From CBDFHJ01 sp965247635 (GTDB taxonomy: Bacteria; Chloroflexota; Dehalococcoidia; Lucifugimonadales; Australimonadaceae), in contig CBDFHJ010000009.1 of assembly GCA_965247635.1 (NCBI GenBank), forward strand, positions 124,001 to 188,000: 64,000 nt of DNA, read 5' to 3'. Below are positions 23,621 to 32,067 of the stretch, in pieces; position 1 is the stretch's first letter, and each line of letters begins with the position of its first letter. Below the pieces are notes generated by a model. That model ran no database searches, was not told the DNA's origin, and saw nothing but the letters and a program-made list of their open reading frames with translations. The position numbers were made by a program, and so were the translations under genes.

Positions 23621-24984
23621 TATCTTCAAAAAGTGTGTAAACAGTCAGGCGGTGTACCCTCTCTCTGAACAACACGGGCTCGAGGCCCAAGAGAGGAGAT
23701 AGACCGCCCATGAGGAAGGAAAGCACTGAGAGTAGGTCGGAGTCAAGGCCGGAGTGGGAGCAGTTGGAGGATTGGGTGCGAAGCCAGGTCCAGAGGCTGA
23801 TCCAGGAGTTGCTGGAGGAGGAGGTGACGGCGTTTCTGGGAAGGGCGAAGTCGGCGCTCAGATCCGACTCGGACAACGATACCGGCTATCGGAACGGATA
23901 CGGCAGAGCCCGGAGGCTTACGCTGAGTTCGGGAACGATACAGCTGAGGCGGCCGCGAGTCCGCGATACCGAGGAGCAGTTCGAGAGCCGGCTGCTGCCG
24001 CTGTTCGTCAACAGGACCAGGAAGGTTGCTGAGTTGATCCCCGAGCTGTACCTGCACGGTCTATCCGAAGGCGACTTCGATCTGGCTTTGCGGGGGCTGC
24101 TGGGAGAGGACGCACCGGTATCGGCGAGCACGGTGGCCCGGTTGAAGTCCAAGTGGAACGATGAGCTTGCCCAATGGCGCAGCCGGCCCCTAGATGACCT
24201 GGAAGTGGTCTACATGTGGGTGGATGGAGTCTACGTCAAGGCTGGTCTTGAGAAGGAGAAGGCGGCAGTACTGGTGGTGGTGGCGGCCCTGAGCGACGGG
24301 AGCAAGGTGGTGGTGAGCGCTGTTCCCGGATACAGGGAGTCCACAGAGAACTGGTCCGATGTGCTCAGGGACATGAGGCGCCGCGGGCTGGAGTGCCCGA
24401 GGCTGGTGGTTGGGGACGGACACCTGGGCATCTGGGGAGCTCTGCGCAACGTCTATCCGCAGGCGGCAGAGCAACGCTGCTGGAACCACAAGATCGTAAA
24501 CGTGCTCGCCAAGCTTCCAAAGCGACAACAGGACCAGGCCAAGCTCATGCTGCGTACTATCCCCTACGCGCCGACTCGGACAGAGGCTGAGCGGCTCAGG
24601 ACGGTGTTCACCAGGTGGTGCGGCGACCATTCCTACGAGGCGGCCTCAGAGGCCTTGGAGCGGGACTGGGACCGCATGGTCACCTTCTATGACTTCCCAA
24701 AGGAGCACTGGGGGCACCTTCGCACGACGAACCCGGTAGAATCACCCTTCGCGGCCCTCAGGCTTCGGACCGATGCCGCCAAGCGCTACAAGAGGGTCGA
24801 TCGGGCGATAGCGGTGATCTGGAAAATGTTGATGGTCGCCGAACAGCGCTTCAGGCGTCTGAAGGCCCCTGAGTTGATCGAAGACGTCTATCTCGGTGCA
24901 CAGTATGCGGATGGAATCGCCATTGAATCAACGGCTGAGAAGGTCGCCGCCTGATGTCGTTTACACACCTATTGACGTAACCTC
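23619..24984 (+). mobile_element. Complete IS256-family insertion sequence (copy 3), about 1.37 kb
   Basis: Imperfect terminal inverted repeats: left GGTATCTTCAAAAAGTGTGT, right (reverse complement) GGTTACGTCAATAGGTGTGT, both continuing TAAAC. The outer ends show no matching target duplication: the left flank is copy 2 and the right flank is a HAD gene fragment. The site is therefore a rearranged one, not a simple insertion. Confidence 0.9.
23710..24954 (+). CDS. IS256-family (Mutator) transposase, complete
   Basis: 414 residues, full length for the family. N-terminal helical DNA-binding region (EQLEDWVRSQVQRLIQELLEEEV), DTGYRNGYGRARR, then the RNase H-like core with Asp in YMWVDGVYVKAG, Asp in VVGDGHLGIWG, the C/W-rich turn QRCWNHKIVN and Glu in TTNPVESPFA. 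All three catalytic residues are present, so it is probably active. The start ATG follows GAGGAGATAGACCGCCC. Confidence 0.96.
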   Translation: MRKESTESRSESRPEWEQLEDWVRSQVQRLIQELLEEEVTAFLGRAKSALRSDSDNDTGYRNGYGRARRLTLSSGTIQLRRPRVRDTEEQFESRLLPLFVNRTRKVAELIPELYLHGLSEGDFDLALRGLLGEDAPVSASTVARLKSKWNDELAQWRSRPLDDLEVVYMWVDGVYVKAGLEKEKAAVLVVVAALSDGSKVVVSAVPGYRESTENWSDVLRDMRRRGLECPRLVVGDGHLGIWGALRNVYPQAAEQRCWNHKIVNVLAKLPKRQQDQAKLMLRTIPYAPTRTEAERLRTVFTRWCGDHSYEAASEALERDWDRMVTFYDFPKEHWGHLRTTNPVESPFAALRLRTDAAKRYKRVDRAIAVIWKMLMVAEQRFRRLKAPELIEDVYLGAQYADGIAIESTAEKVAA

Positions 24985-25255
24985 GTATTTTGAGCCGTAC
25001 CTCTTCAGTGCCGAAGATTTGCCACGGCAGAAGCCATATCCCGATGTTTATATTCACGCCGCCGCTCAAATGAATGTAGTGGTTCAGGATTGCATAGTGA
25101 TCGAAGATAGGGTGCCCGGAATTAAGTCTGGGGTAGCTGCTGAAATGCGGGTTCTGGCCTACTGCCCTAGTGGGGAGTGCAGCGAGCTAGCGAAGTACGG
25201 TGGACGCATATTCCACACCATGGACGAACTTCCGGCGCTGTTAGGGATCGGCTAG
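24985..25255 (+). pseudogene. HAD-superfamily hydrolase, C-terminal remnant
   Basis: Immediately right of the IS, the plus frame encodes the last 85-90 residues of a subfamily-I HAD hydrolase (beta-phosphoglucomutase-like): LFSAEDLPRQKPYPDVYIHA with the motif III Lys, and CIVIEDRVPGIKSGVAAEM with the motif IV acidic pair, ending in TAG. The N-terminal half with the nucleophile DxD is absent and is not found left of copy 2, so it was lost in the rearrangement. It cannot be active. Confidence 0.85.
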
Positions 25256-25348
25256 ATGTCAGCGATAGCTCGTTGGTGCCTACACGGCCCGCCAGAACAC
25301 CAAGGGGCGGCAACCGTCCTGGGAGTCGCTTTCTCGAAACGTCGGGGG

Positions 25349-26227
25349 TTAGGGACCGACGCCGATAAAGGTGTCGCGGCCGGGGGCATAGGCCGTCAAC
25401 GCTTGGCCTTGGTTCCGGTTCACCTTCTCCCGCTCGTACATGGGGTGGCGAACGCTCCGCACCTCGTGCTCAAGCGTGAACAGGCCCTCACCGCTCTCCG
25501 GGTGCACGATGGACTGAAAACGGTACTGGTGGGCGTCGGTCTCCTCGGTGACCAGGCCGCGGTCATTCAGAAACTGATACGGTCCGGAGAAGTTTGCCAG
25601 GTACACGGCTAGGTGATGGCCATCGTACGCGCGCACCTTCTCGGACGTCTCCCTGAAGATAAGGGCCTGGTCCCGGCCTACGTTGACCCGGGCGGCCGCC
25701 CCATCCTGGTCGTGGGTCACGGCGCAGGAGGCCCCGACGACCTCCTCGTAGAAGCACGCGATGCCTTCGGCTGTCCCGGGGGCCACGAGGAACTCCACGT
25801 ACGGGACGCCCAGGGTCATACTTCCGAATCGAGGAGCGGGAGCGTAGCACCGGAGCTGGTTCCCCCAGGGGCAGCTCACCGCGAGGTGGTCGACCGCTTC
25901 CGACCAGGCGAACTCCGTGCCGGCCAGCCTGGGTTCCACCGCGGCGAGACGGTGCTTGAGCGCCTCCAGGTCGGGGAGCACGAGGCCGATATGTCCAGGG
26001 ATCACCTGGGCCGCGGCGCTGTCGGTGGGTAGGTGGAACTGCTGCTGGCCCGCGTTGACCCACATGTTGTCCAGGCCCACCATCATATAGGGGTCCCGCG
26101 TGAGCCCCAGCCCCATCACATAGAAGGCGGTGGCCATCGCCTGGTCGGTCACAGCCAGGTTGATGTGCTCCAAGGCCAGGATGTTACCCACATCCTCCTT
26201 GGTCCGGTCGTACCGTTTCTTCGCCAT
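25349..26227 (-). CDS. Two-domain VOC protein, extradiol-dioxygenase-like
   Basis: 292 residues with two vicinal oxygen chelate modules: ALEHINLAVTDQAMATAFYV...GL near the start and GVPYVEFLVAPGTAEGIACFYEEVVGA in the middle, followed by HHLAVYLANF and FTLEHEVRSVRHPMY. His in the second-module HHLAVYL and Glu in TLEHE could complete a metal site, as in ring-cleaving dioxygenases, but the ligand set is not certain. It is 70 bp downstream of the Rieske oxygenase gene on the same strand, so the pair probably hydroxylates and then opens or rearranges an aromatic or similar substrate. Confidence 0.8.
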   Translation of the reverse strand: MAKKRYDRTKEDVGNILALEHINLAVTDQAMATAFYVMGLGLTRDPYMMVGLDNMWVNAGQQQFHLPTDSAAAQVIPGHIGLVLPDLEALKHRLAAVEPRLAGTEFAWSEAVDHLAVSCPWGNQLRCYAPAPRFGSMTLGVPYVEFLVAPGTAEGIACFYEEVVGASCAVTHDQDGAAARVNVGRDQALIFRETSEKVRAYDGHHLAVYLANFSGPYQFLNDRGLVTEETDAHQYRFQSIVHPESGEGLFTLEHEVRSVRHPMYEREKVNRNQGQALTAYAPGRDTFIGVGP

Positions 26228-26297
26228 GGCCTATCAGCCTACGTCGCGACGCTGATGCGCAGCGCTGGCCTCGCGGAAGCGGCCCTGTATTGGGCGT

Positions 26298-27686
26298 CTA
26301 CCACTTCCCACTGGCGCGCAGGTCGGCCCAGCTATCGGAGTCCATCAGGTGCGCCCAGAAGTTGTACGCGCCACGGGAGTTCTGCTCCGCCGCTCCAGGC
26401 CGCTCCTGGGGCGACCTCTTCAGCAAGAAGCTGCCGTTCTGCGGTACGCCGAACTCCTCCAGCAGCGGGTGGCCTGAAAGCTCGTGGCCCAGCCCCATGG
26501 CGTAGTTGTACGGATAGCGCCGGGCGATGACGCCCTTGCTCGCCTTGTGGGCGTAGTTCCAGTTTTCCATGTCGTCCATTTCTGTCAGGCCCACGGGACC
26601 GCCGTACCGCATGAAGTAGTGAAGGAGCATGTCCTTCACTTCCTGGGGCATATCTCGGTGCACGTAGTACCACCGCCAGCACTCCGTCCCGTCAGGCCCG
26701 GCAGGGTGCCACACGCATACGCTCTGGTGCGTGCCCTGGGTGGCGTTGGGGAACACGTTGCCGTTGCCGCTGTGCAGCCTGGAGTGCTTGCCCATCAGCT
26801 TCTCGCGCCGCATGTGGGCCTCCCGGTAGTACTCCTCCACCACGGGCTTGTCGAGGTAGGTTGGATGATACGGGTCATCCTCTGGCGCGATGGAGAAACC
26901 GAGCCTTCCAGAACCGTGGTGGGAGACCTCGAAGGTGAAAGACGCATCGTCGCGGATTCGACGCGAGGCCACGCTCCGGCCTTGGCCTCCCGCCGGGTTG
27001 ATGCCCACCAGCTGCACCGATTGGTGGGTGGTGGTGCCGTGGTAGCTGTCGGCGAGGAAGTTCTCAGCGCCGAACTTCCAGTTGGCCGGGAAGTGCCATT
27101 TCAGCAGGCCCAGCACCTCGATGTCCGCCTCACTCCCGTCCGGCTTGTTGTAGAAAAGGTCCAGCCCGTACTTGACGTCGCCCACGTACTCCTCAAAGGG
27201 CGGCGCGTTGGAGTCCCACGTGGCCCAGATGCCCCCGTGGAAGTTGGTTAGCTGCGCGACTTCGACGAGGCCCCACTGCGACTTGTCCAGCTCCTCCCGG
27301 TACGCGTCCTTGTACCGTGGTACGCCCACCAGGCTCCCGTCGCCCGCGTAGCTCCACCCGTGGTACGGACACGTGAACACCGGCGTGTTCCCCTCGTCGT
27401 ACCGGCACACCTTCATCCCCCGGTGACGGCACGAGTTTAGGAACACGTGAATCGTGTTGTCCCGGTCCCGGCTCAGGATCACCGACTCCTCCCCCATGCG
27501 CGAGATGAAGTAGTCGCCGGGCTTGCGCACCTGGTCCTCGAACCCCACGAAGAGCCAGCAGCGGGCGAACACCCGCTCCTTCTCGATCTCGTATATCTGC
27601 GGGTCCACGAAGATGTCCCGGCTCACCAGGCCCTTCGCTTTGTGCACCAGCTGACTTCCGCTTACGTGTCCGGTTTCCAATGCCAT
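26298..27686 (-). CDS. Rieske non-heme iron oxygenase, alpha subunit
   Basis: 462 residues from an ATG with GAGGAGG 5 bp upstream. The N-terminal Rieske domain has CRHRGMKVCR and CPYHGWSY (C-x-H and C-x2-H, about residues 85-110). The catalytic domain carries the iron site in FLADSYHGTTTH with a later Asp. It is an aromatic-ring-hydroxylating dioxygenase or related demethylase alpha subunit, which needs a ferredoxin and a reductase not found here. No beta subunit gene is adjacent. The operon partner is the VOC gene downstream. Confidence 0.92.
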   Translation of the reverse strand: MALETGHVSGSQLVHKAKGLVSRDIFVDPQIYEIEKERVFARCWLFVGFEDQVRKPGDYFISRMGEESVILSRDRDNTIHVFLNSCRHRGMKVCRYDEGNTPVFTCPYHGWSYAGDGSLVGVPRYKDAYREELDKSQWGLVEVAQLTNFHGGIWATWDSNAPPFEEYVGDVKYGLDLFYNKPDGSEADIEVLGLLKWHFPANWKFGAENFLADSYHGTTTHQSVQLVGINPAGGQGRSVASRRIRDDASFTFEVSHHGSGRLGFSIAPEDDPYHPTYLDKPVVEEYYREAHMRREKLMGKHSRLHSGNGNVFPNATQGTHQSVCVWHPAGPDGTECWRWYYVHRDMPQEVKDMLLHYFMRYGGPVGLTEMDDMENWNYAHKASKGVIARRYPYNYAMGLGHELSGHPLLEEFGVPQNGSFLLKRSPQERPGAAEQNSRGAYNFWAHLMDSDSWADLRASGKW

Positions 27687-28406
27687 ACCCGCCTCCTCAG
27701 GGAATAGTCAGGGGCCTTTGACGCTTCGTTTTCGACGTTTTCGGCTAGTGTGAACCTACTCCGCGGCCTGGAGTATGTCAAGCCGTCCAGCCACGTCGCA
27801 GGGTTTCCCCTGCACCCACTGGCGGTGTCCCGATCGCGGCTGTAGAGCGGAGCTCCGCTAAGCCCTCGCCGCAGCGCCTCCAGGCAGCGAGGGCAGACCA
27901 AAAGCCGGTGGGGGGCACGCCATCGGACGCAGTCCGGGAGGGCGGGCGGGTAAAAAACCTGGGGGCGGGACAGGGCTTCCCCTGCACCCACTGGCGGTAT
28001 TCCCAATCGCGGCTGCTGAACGGAACGCCGCTAAGCCCTCGCCGCAGCGCCTCCAGGCAGCGAGGGCAGACCAAAAGCCGGTGGGGGGCACGCCATCGGA
28101 CGCAGTCCGGGAGGGCGGGCGGGTAAAACAACCTGGGGGCGGGGCAGGGTTTCCCCTGCACCCACTGGCGGTACCCCAATCGCGGCTGCTGAACGGAACG
28201 CCGCTAAGCCCTCGCCACGTCGGCAGGCGCTTCATCGGCCCCATGTCCACGGCGCAGTCGTCAGACCGGCAGGGTGGTATGATACCGACTCGAATGGCGC
28301 GAGCGCGGCCGCTTTCAACCTTGGCGGCTACGTCGGGGCACGACGAGGAGCCAGCGGTAAGTGGTTGGCGAAAGCAACCGGATAGACAGCGGAACGGAGG
28401 TGCACG
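27687..28406. repeat. Three tandem copies of intergenic repeat A (27798-28222)
   Basis: Units start at 27798, 27969 and 28144, with periods of 171 and 175 bp. Each opens with CAGGGTTTCCCCTGCACCCA and contains GGCGGT, the TAAGCCCTCGCCGCAGCG stretch and, in the first two, CAGACCAAAAGCCGGTGGGG and CGCCATCGGACGCAGTCCGG. The third is cut after TAAGCCCTCGCC. Nothing else in this gap looks like a gene. Confidence 0.85.
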
Positions 28407-28814
28407 ATGGCCCTGAGCTATGAGCGGGCGGAGCGGGTGCTGCAGGCGGCGATGGCCAAGGCAGACGAGATGGGCTTGGGCGTTTCCATCTGCGTGATGG
28501 ACGACTACACCCACCCCGTGGCGCTGGGGCGGATGACCAAGGCACGCCGGGGCACTACCTCGTGGGCGTGTCTGGGCAAGACCATGGTGGCGGCCATCTG
28601 GGGCAGGCCCAGCAAGGAGATCGCGGAGCGGATGAACTCGAACACTCCTCAGGTCAGGGACCACGCCCAGTCGATGTACGGCCATCGGCTGATCTTCCTG
28701 GGTGGCGCCGTCCCGCTGATGGACGGCGCCGAAGTGGTGGGCGCGGTGGGCGTCAGCGGCGCCATGGGAGGGCAGGACGAAGAGATCGCCATCGCCGGCG
28801 CGGCGGCGTTCTAG
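28407..28814 (+). CDS. GlcG/HbpS-family (DUF336) protein
   Basis: 135 residues with GGAGG 6 bp before the ATG. The family signature is complete: a long N-terminal helix (AERVLQAAMAKADEMGLGVSICVMDD), HPVALGRM, an exposed LIFLGGAVPL strand and a glycine-rich end (GAVGVSGAMGGQDEEIAIAGAAAF). Members bind heme or cobalamin, or accompany glycolate and diol metabolism; a precise role is not evident. The gene follows the triple repeat block and stands alone. Confidence 0.85.
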   Translation: MALSYERAERVLQAAMAKADEMGLGVSICVMDDYTHPVALGRMTKARRGTTSWACLGKTMVAAIWGRPSKEIAERMNSNTPQVRDHAQSMYGHRLIFLGGAVPLMDGAEVVGAVGVSGAMGGQDEEIAIAGAAAF

Positions 28815-29193
28815 TGGTTTGTCTGGGAAATACGTTTCATCTCTTTGTCACCCTGAGTGGCCCCCTGTCATTCCTCGTCCTTCCCTGGAAGGACGAGGAA
28901 TCTAGTACCAGACCCTTCACGGAGTTTATCCTGAGGAACGAAGGGTTCAGGGTGACAGAAGGGGGCTTGTAGGGAGCTCCGATTCCATGTGGAGTCCGAT
29001 AAATCGGACCTGTCGGACCATGAATCGCCCGCCCTTCGACAGGCTCTCCGACTTCATTGAGAGTACTGATGAGTCCTCCGAAGGAGTCCGGAGGACATCA
29101 CCGGACAGCACAAACTCTAATCCTCTTCTACGAGCGGAGAAGGGGTTGTCAAAACAGTAGGTACGTAAAGTCCAGCGCACCAAGGAGCCGAGG
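28815..29193. repeat. Intergenic region with degenerate family-B repeats
   Basis: Two divergent hairpin-like copies: TTTGTCACCCTGAGTGG at 28846 with CGAAGGGTTCAGGGTGACAG near 28942, and an inner CTCGTCCTTCCCTGGAAGG / CGAGG hairpin at about 28874. A second imperfect palindrome (GAGTCCTCCGAAGGAGTCC) lies near 29070. No gene is seen. Confidence 0.55.
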
Positions 29194-30432
29194 ATGAGCC
29201 AGCCGCTGGACGCCAGCAGGCGCAACATCGAGTTCGTAGCCCATTCCGACCAGGGAGGCCGTAGCGACGGCGCCCAGGTGCTGGTGCACAAGGGACACGC
29301 CTACATCGGCCACCTTTTCAGCAGCGGATTCACCGTTCTGGACGTGCGCGACCCCAAGGCCCCACGCCCGGTAAATTTCATCCCCGCACCGCCCAACACC
29401 TGGTCTCTCCACCTGCAGGCCCACGAGGACCTGCTGCTGGTCATCAACGCCGCGGACCAGTTCAGCGCCAACACGTATGCCGACGAGTCAGTGTACTACA
29501 CCCGGCCAGTCGGTGACACGTTCCAAGGAAAGGAGCGCGAGTTCGCGGCGGGAATGCGGGTGTTCGATATCTCCGCCCCCGGCCAGCCGCGGGAGATCGG
29601 CTTCATGCCAATCGACGGCCTGGGACTGCACCGCATGTGGTACGTGGGCGGGCGTTACGCCTACGTCTCCGCCATGCTCGAAGGGTATACCGACGGCATT
29701 TTCATGGTCGTGGACCTGGCCGACCCCACGCGGCCGGAGCCGGTCGGCAGATGGTGGATACCAGGCATGTGGCGGGACGGTGGCGAGACGCCGACCTGGG
29801 AGCCGGGCAGGCGGTACGCCCTGCACCACCCCATCGTCGCGGGTAACACCGCCTTCGGCGCCTGGCGGGACGGCGGTCTGACGCTGCTCGACGTAAGCGA
29901 GCCTAGCGAACCCCGCCTGCTGGCCCACCGCAACTGGTGTCCGCCCTTTGGGGGTGGCACCCACACCGCCCTGCCGCTGCCGGACCGAGGTCTCGTCATC
30001 GTGGCGGACGAGGCGGTGGCCGACAACTGCGCGGGCCAGGTGAAGTACACCTGGGTGGTAGACGTGCGCGAGCCCACCAGCCCGGTCACCATCTCCACCT
30101 TCCCGACGCCGTCGGAGGAGGACTACTGCGCCAAGGGAGCGCACTTCGGGCCGCACAACCTCCACGAGAACCGCCCCGGCTCCTTCCAAAGCTCGGACCT
30201 CATCTTCGCCACCTACCAGAACGCCGGGGTGCGAGTCTTTGATATAAGCGACCCCTTCCACCCATCCGAGGCGGCCTATTTCGTGCCTCCACCGCCGGCG
30301 CGCATGTTCGATACCCGGCCTAACCGGCCGTGGGTCATTCAGTCGTGTGACATCTATGTCGACCCAAACGGATTGATGTACGTGACCGACTACAACGCGG
30401 GACTGTACATTCTGGAGTGCAAGGGGGCCTGA
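29194..30432 (+). CDS. LVIVD-repeat beta-propeller protein
   Basis: 412 residues, no signal peptide. Repeated units of the form GFTVLDVRDPKAPR, MRVFDISAPGQPREIGF, IFMVVDLADPTRPEPVG, LTLLDVSEPSEPRLLAH, TWVVDVREPTSPVT and VRVFDISDPFHPSEAAYF mark a seven-bladed LVIVD propeller. It also has LYILECK at the end. Such proteins are thought to be binding or surface-display scaffolds, and some occur near secondary-metabolite or hydrolase genes. A function cannot be given. It precedes an aldo/keto reductase by 213 bp. Confidence 0.8.
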   Translation: MSQPLDASRRNIEFVAHSDQGGRSDGAQVLVHKGHAYIGHLFSSGFTVLDVRDPKAPRPVNFIPAPPNTWSLHLQAHEDLLLVINAADQFSANTYADESVYYTRPVGDTFQGKEREFAAGMRVFDISAPGQPREIGFMPIDGLGLHRMWYVGGRYAYVSAMLEGYTDGIFMVVDLADPTRPEPVGRWWIPGMWRDGGETPTWEPGRRYALHHPIVAGNTAFGAWRDGGLTLLDVSEPSEPRLLAHRNWCPPFGGGTHTALPLPDRGLVIVADEAVADNCAGQVKYTWVVDVREPTSPVTISTFPTPSEEDYCAKGAHFGPHNLHENRPGSFQSSDLIFATYQNAGVRVFDISDPFHPSEAAYFVPPPPARMFDTRPNRPWVIQSCDIYVDPNGLMYVTDYNAGLYILECKGA

Positions 30433-30645
30433 AGCGGGCCTCTAGCATCCTGTCCCAGAGATTCCTTGAAAAACTTCTTGGGGGTCTGGCAAGGGGGCAG
30501 AGCACTCCTGACCGGGGTTCTAGGGGTGTCCCCTAGAAGCATTTCGAGGGCGGGTGGGTGGGCAAGCAGCGCTTGCCTTTAATAGACTTTTATGAGCAAT
30601 TCGTAGGGCATAGCCCTAGCGATAAGCGTTTCTAGAGGAGGCAGC

Positions 30646-31662
30646 ATGGAGTACCGGGAGCTAGGAAGGACAGGCATGCGCGTCTCGGAGGTTGGCTTCG
30701 GGTGCGGCAACGTGGGTGGCCTATTGGTCCGGGGCTCCGAAGCGGAGCAGGTGCAGGCCGTCAAGCGGGCCATCGAGCTCGGTATCAACTATTTCGACAC
30801 GGCGCCCGCCTACGGAGACGGCCGCTCCGAGGCCCACCTGGGCCCGGTGCTCCGGCAGCTCGACGCCGACGTATTCGTAGCCACTAAGTTCCGTGTCGCC
30901 CCCGAGGAGTTGGCGGACATTCCAGGGGCGGTCAAGCGCTCCTTGGAAGCCAGCCTTGGGCGGTTGCAACGAGACCAGGTAGACGTGCTCCAGCTCCACA
31001 ACCGAGTCACCGTCGCCCGGGAGGACCGAGGCGGTTCGTTGGGTGTCGCCGACGTGCTGGGGCCAGGGGGCGTGGCGGACGCGCTGGAGAAGGTGCGGGC
31101 CGAAGGAATGGTCCGGTTCGTGGGCTTTACCGGGCTTGGGGAAGCGGAAGCCCTGCGGCAGGTGGTCGTCAGCGGCCGCTTCGACGTGGTACAGGCGTAC
31201 TACAACCTGCTCAATCCCAGCGCGGGAGTAGCGGTGCCTCCAGGCTTCTATGGGCAGGACTTCAATCTTCTGATGGAGCAGGCCGCGAACGCGGGCATGG
31301 GCGTGGTGGCGATCAGAGTCATGGCCGGTGGAGCCCTGGCCGGCGATACCGCGAGGCAGGGACACGCCTCTCCCTCGATGGGGGGCGCCATGGCGGGCGG
31401 CGCCGACTACGACCGCGACTACCAGCGGGCGCAGGCTATCAGTTCCTGGGTCACGGCAGGCAAGCGGACTCCGCCCCAGGCAGCGGTGCGCTTTGCGCTG
31501 GACAGTCCCTTGGTATCAGCAGCGCTGGTCGGCTTCTCCAGCGTTGCTCAGGTTGAAGAGGCCGTAGCTTGTTCCGGGTCCGCTTCCTTGGAGGAGGCCA
31601 CGCTGGCAGCGCTGCGAGAGCTGTGGGCGACGGACTTCGGCTTACCTTCGGGCAGTCCGTAA
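30646..31662 (+). CDS. Aldo/keto reductase
   Basis: 338 residues with GAGGAGG before the ATG. NADPH-dependent TIM-barrel reductase: N-terminal MEYRELGRTGMRVSEVGFGC, catalytic Asp in NYFDTAPAYGDG and Tyr in the same segment (AYGDGRSE), Lys in VATKFR and His in DVLQLHN complete the tetrad. A longer loop near residues 250-275 (PSMGGAMAGGADYD) is unusual. It most resembles the L-galactose dehydrogenase/YajO-type AKRs. The substrate is unknown. Confidence 0.92.
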   Translation: MEYRELGRTGMRVSEVGFGCGNVGGLLVRGSEAEQVQAVKRAIELGINYFDTAPAYGDGRSEAHLGPVLRQLDADVFVATKFRVAPEELADIPGAVKRSLEASLGRLQRDQVDVLQLHNRVTVAREDRGGSLGVADVLGPGGVADALEKVRAEGMVRFVGFTGLGEAEALRQVVVSGRFDVVQAYYNLLNPSAGVAVPPGFYGQDFNLLMEQAANAGMGVVAIRVMAGGALAGDTARQGHASPSMGGAMAGGADYDRDYQRAQAISSWVTAGKRTPPQAAVRFALDSPLVSAALVGFSSVAQVEEAVACSGSASLEEATLAALRELWATDFGLPSGSP

Positions 31663-32067
31663 GGCGGATGACGGAAAACTCGTTCGTTCGTGCTTCGACA
31701 AGCTCTCCCTAACTAGAAAAGACTCTGTCACCCTGAGCGGAGCGAAGGGTCTCTCGGGAAGGGCCGGTGAGAGATGCTTCGTCCTTCCCCGGAAGGACTC
31801 AGCATGACAGGGGGCTGAGCAAACCCCACCCCAGGGTGATTTTCCCACCCAGCCCTCCTCAGACTGCGTCCGAGGGCGTGTCCCCTCACCATCTTTTGGT
31901 CTGCCCTCTCTGCCTGAAAACGATCCGGCGAGGGCTTAGCAGCGTTTAGTTGACTCTGTGGATCGGGACACCGCAAGTGGGTACAGGGGAAACCCTGTTG
32001 GTGCGGGCTTTTTCAGCACTCTGCCGCTAGGACCCCATAACCCTTCCGAGAACTGCTTGTAGACTCC
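31663..32067. repeat. Intergenic region: family B copy (31723-31817) and inverted family A copy (31815-32010)
   Basis: The family-B copy repeats that at 13390 almost exactly. The family-A copy runs in the opposite direction to the others (TTTTCCCACCCAGCCCTCC, GACTGCGTCCGAGGGCGTG, GGCGAGGGCTTAGCAGCG, CAGGGGAAACCCTG), showing that the unit exists in both orientations. No gene. Confidence 0.8.

Noticed and set aside
1..24984. Composite IS256 transposon carrying thiamine and sulfite reductase genes
   Set aside because: The bounding copies are incomplete or rearranged, about 24 kb of housekeeping genes lies between them, and no target duplication is visible.
27798..28222. Possible CRISPR array (regular tandem repeat)
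   Set aside because: The units are about 172 bp with conserved sequence throughout, so there are no short repeats with unique spacers, and no cas genes are near.
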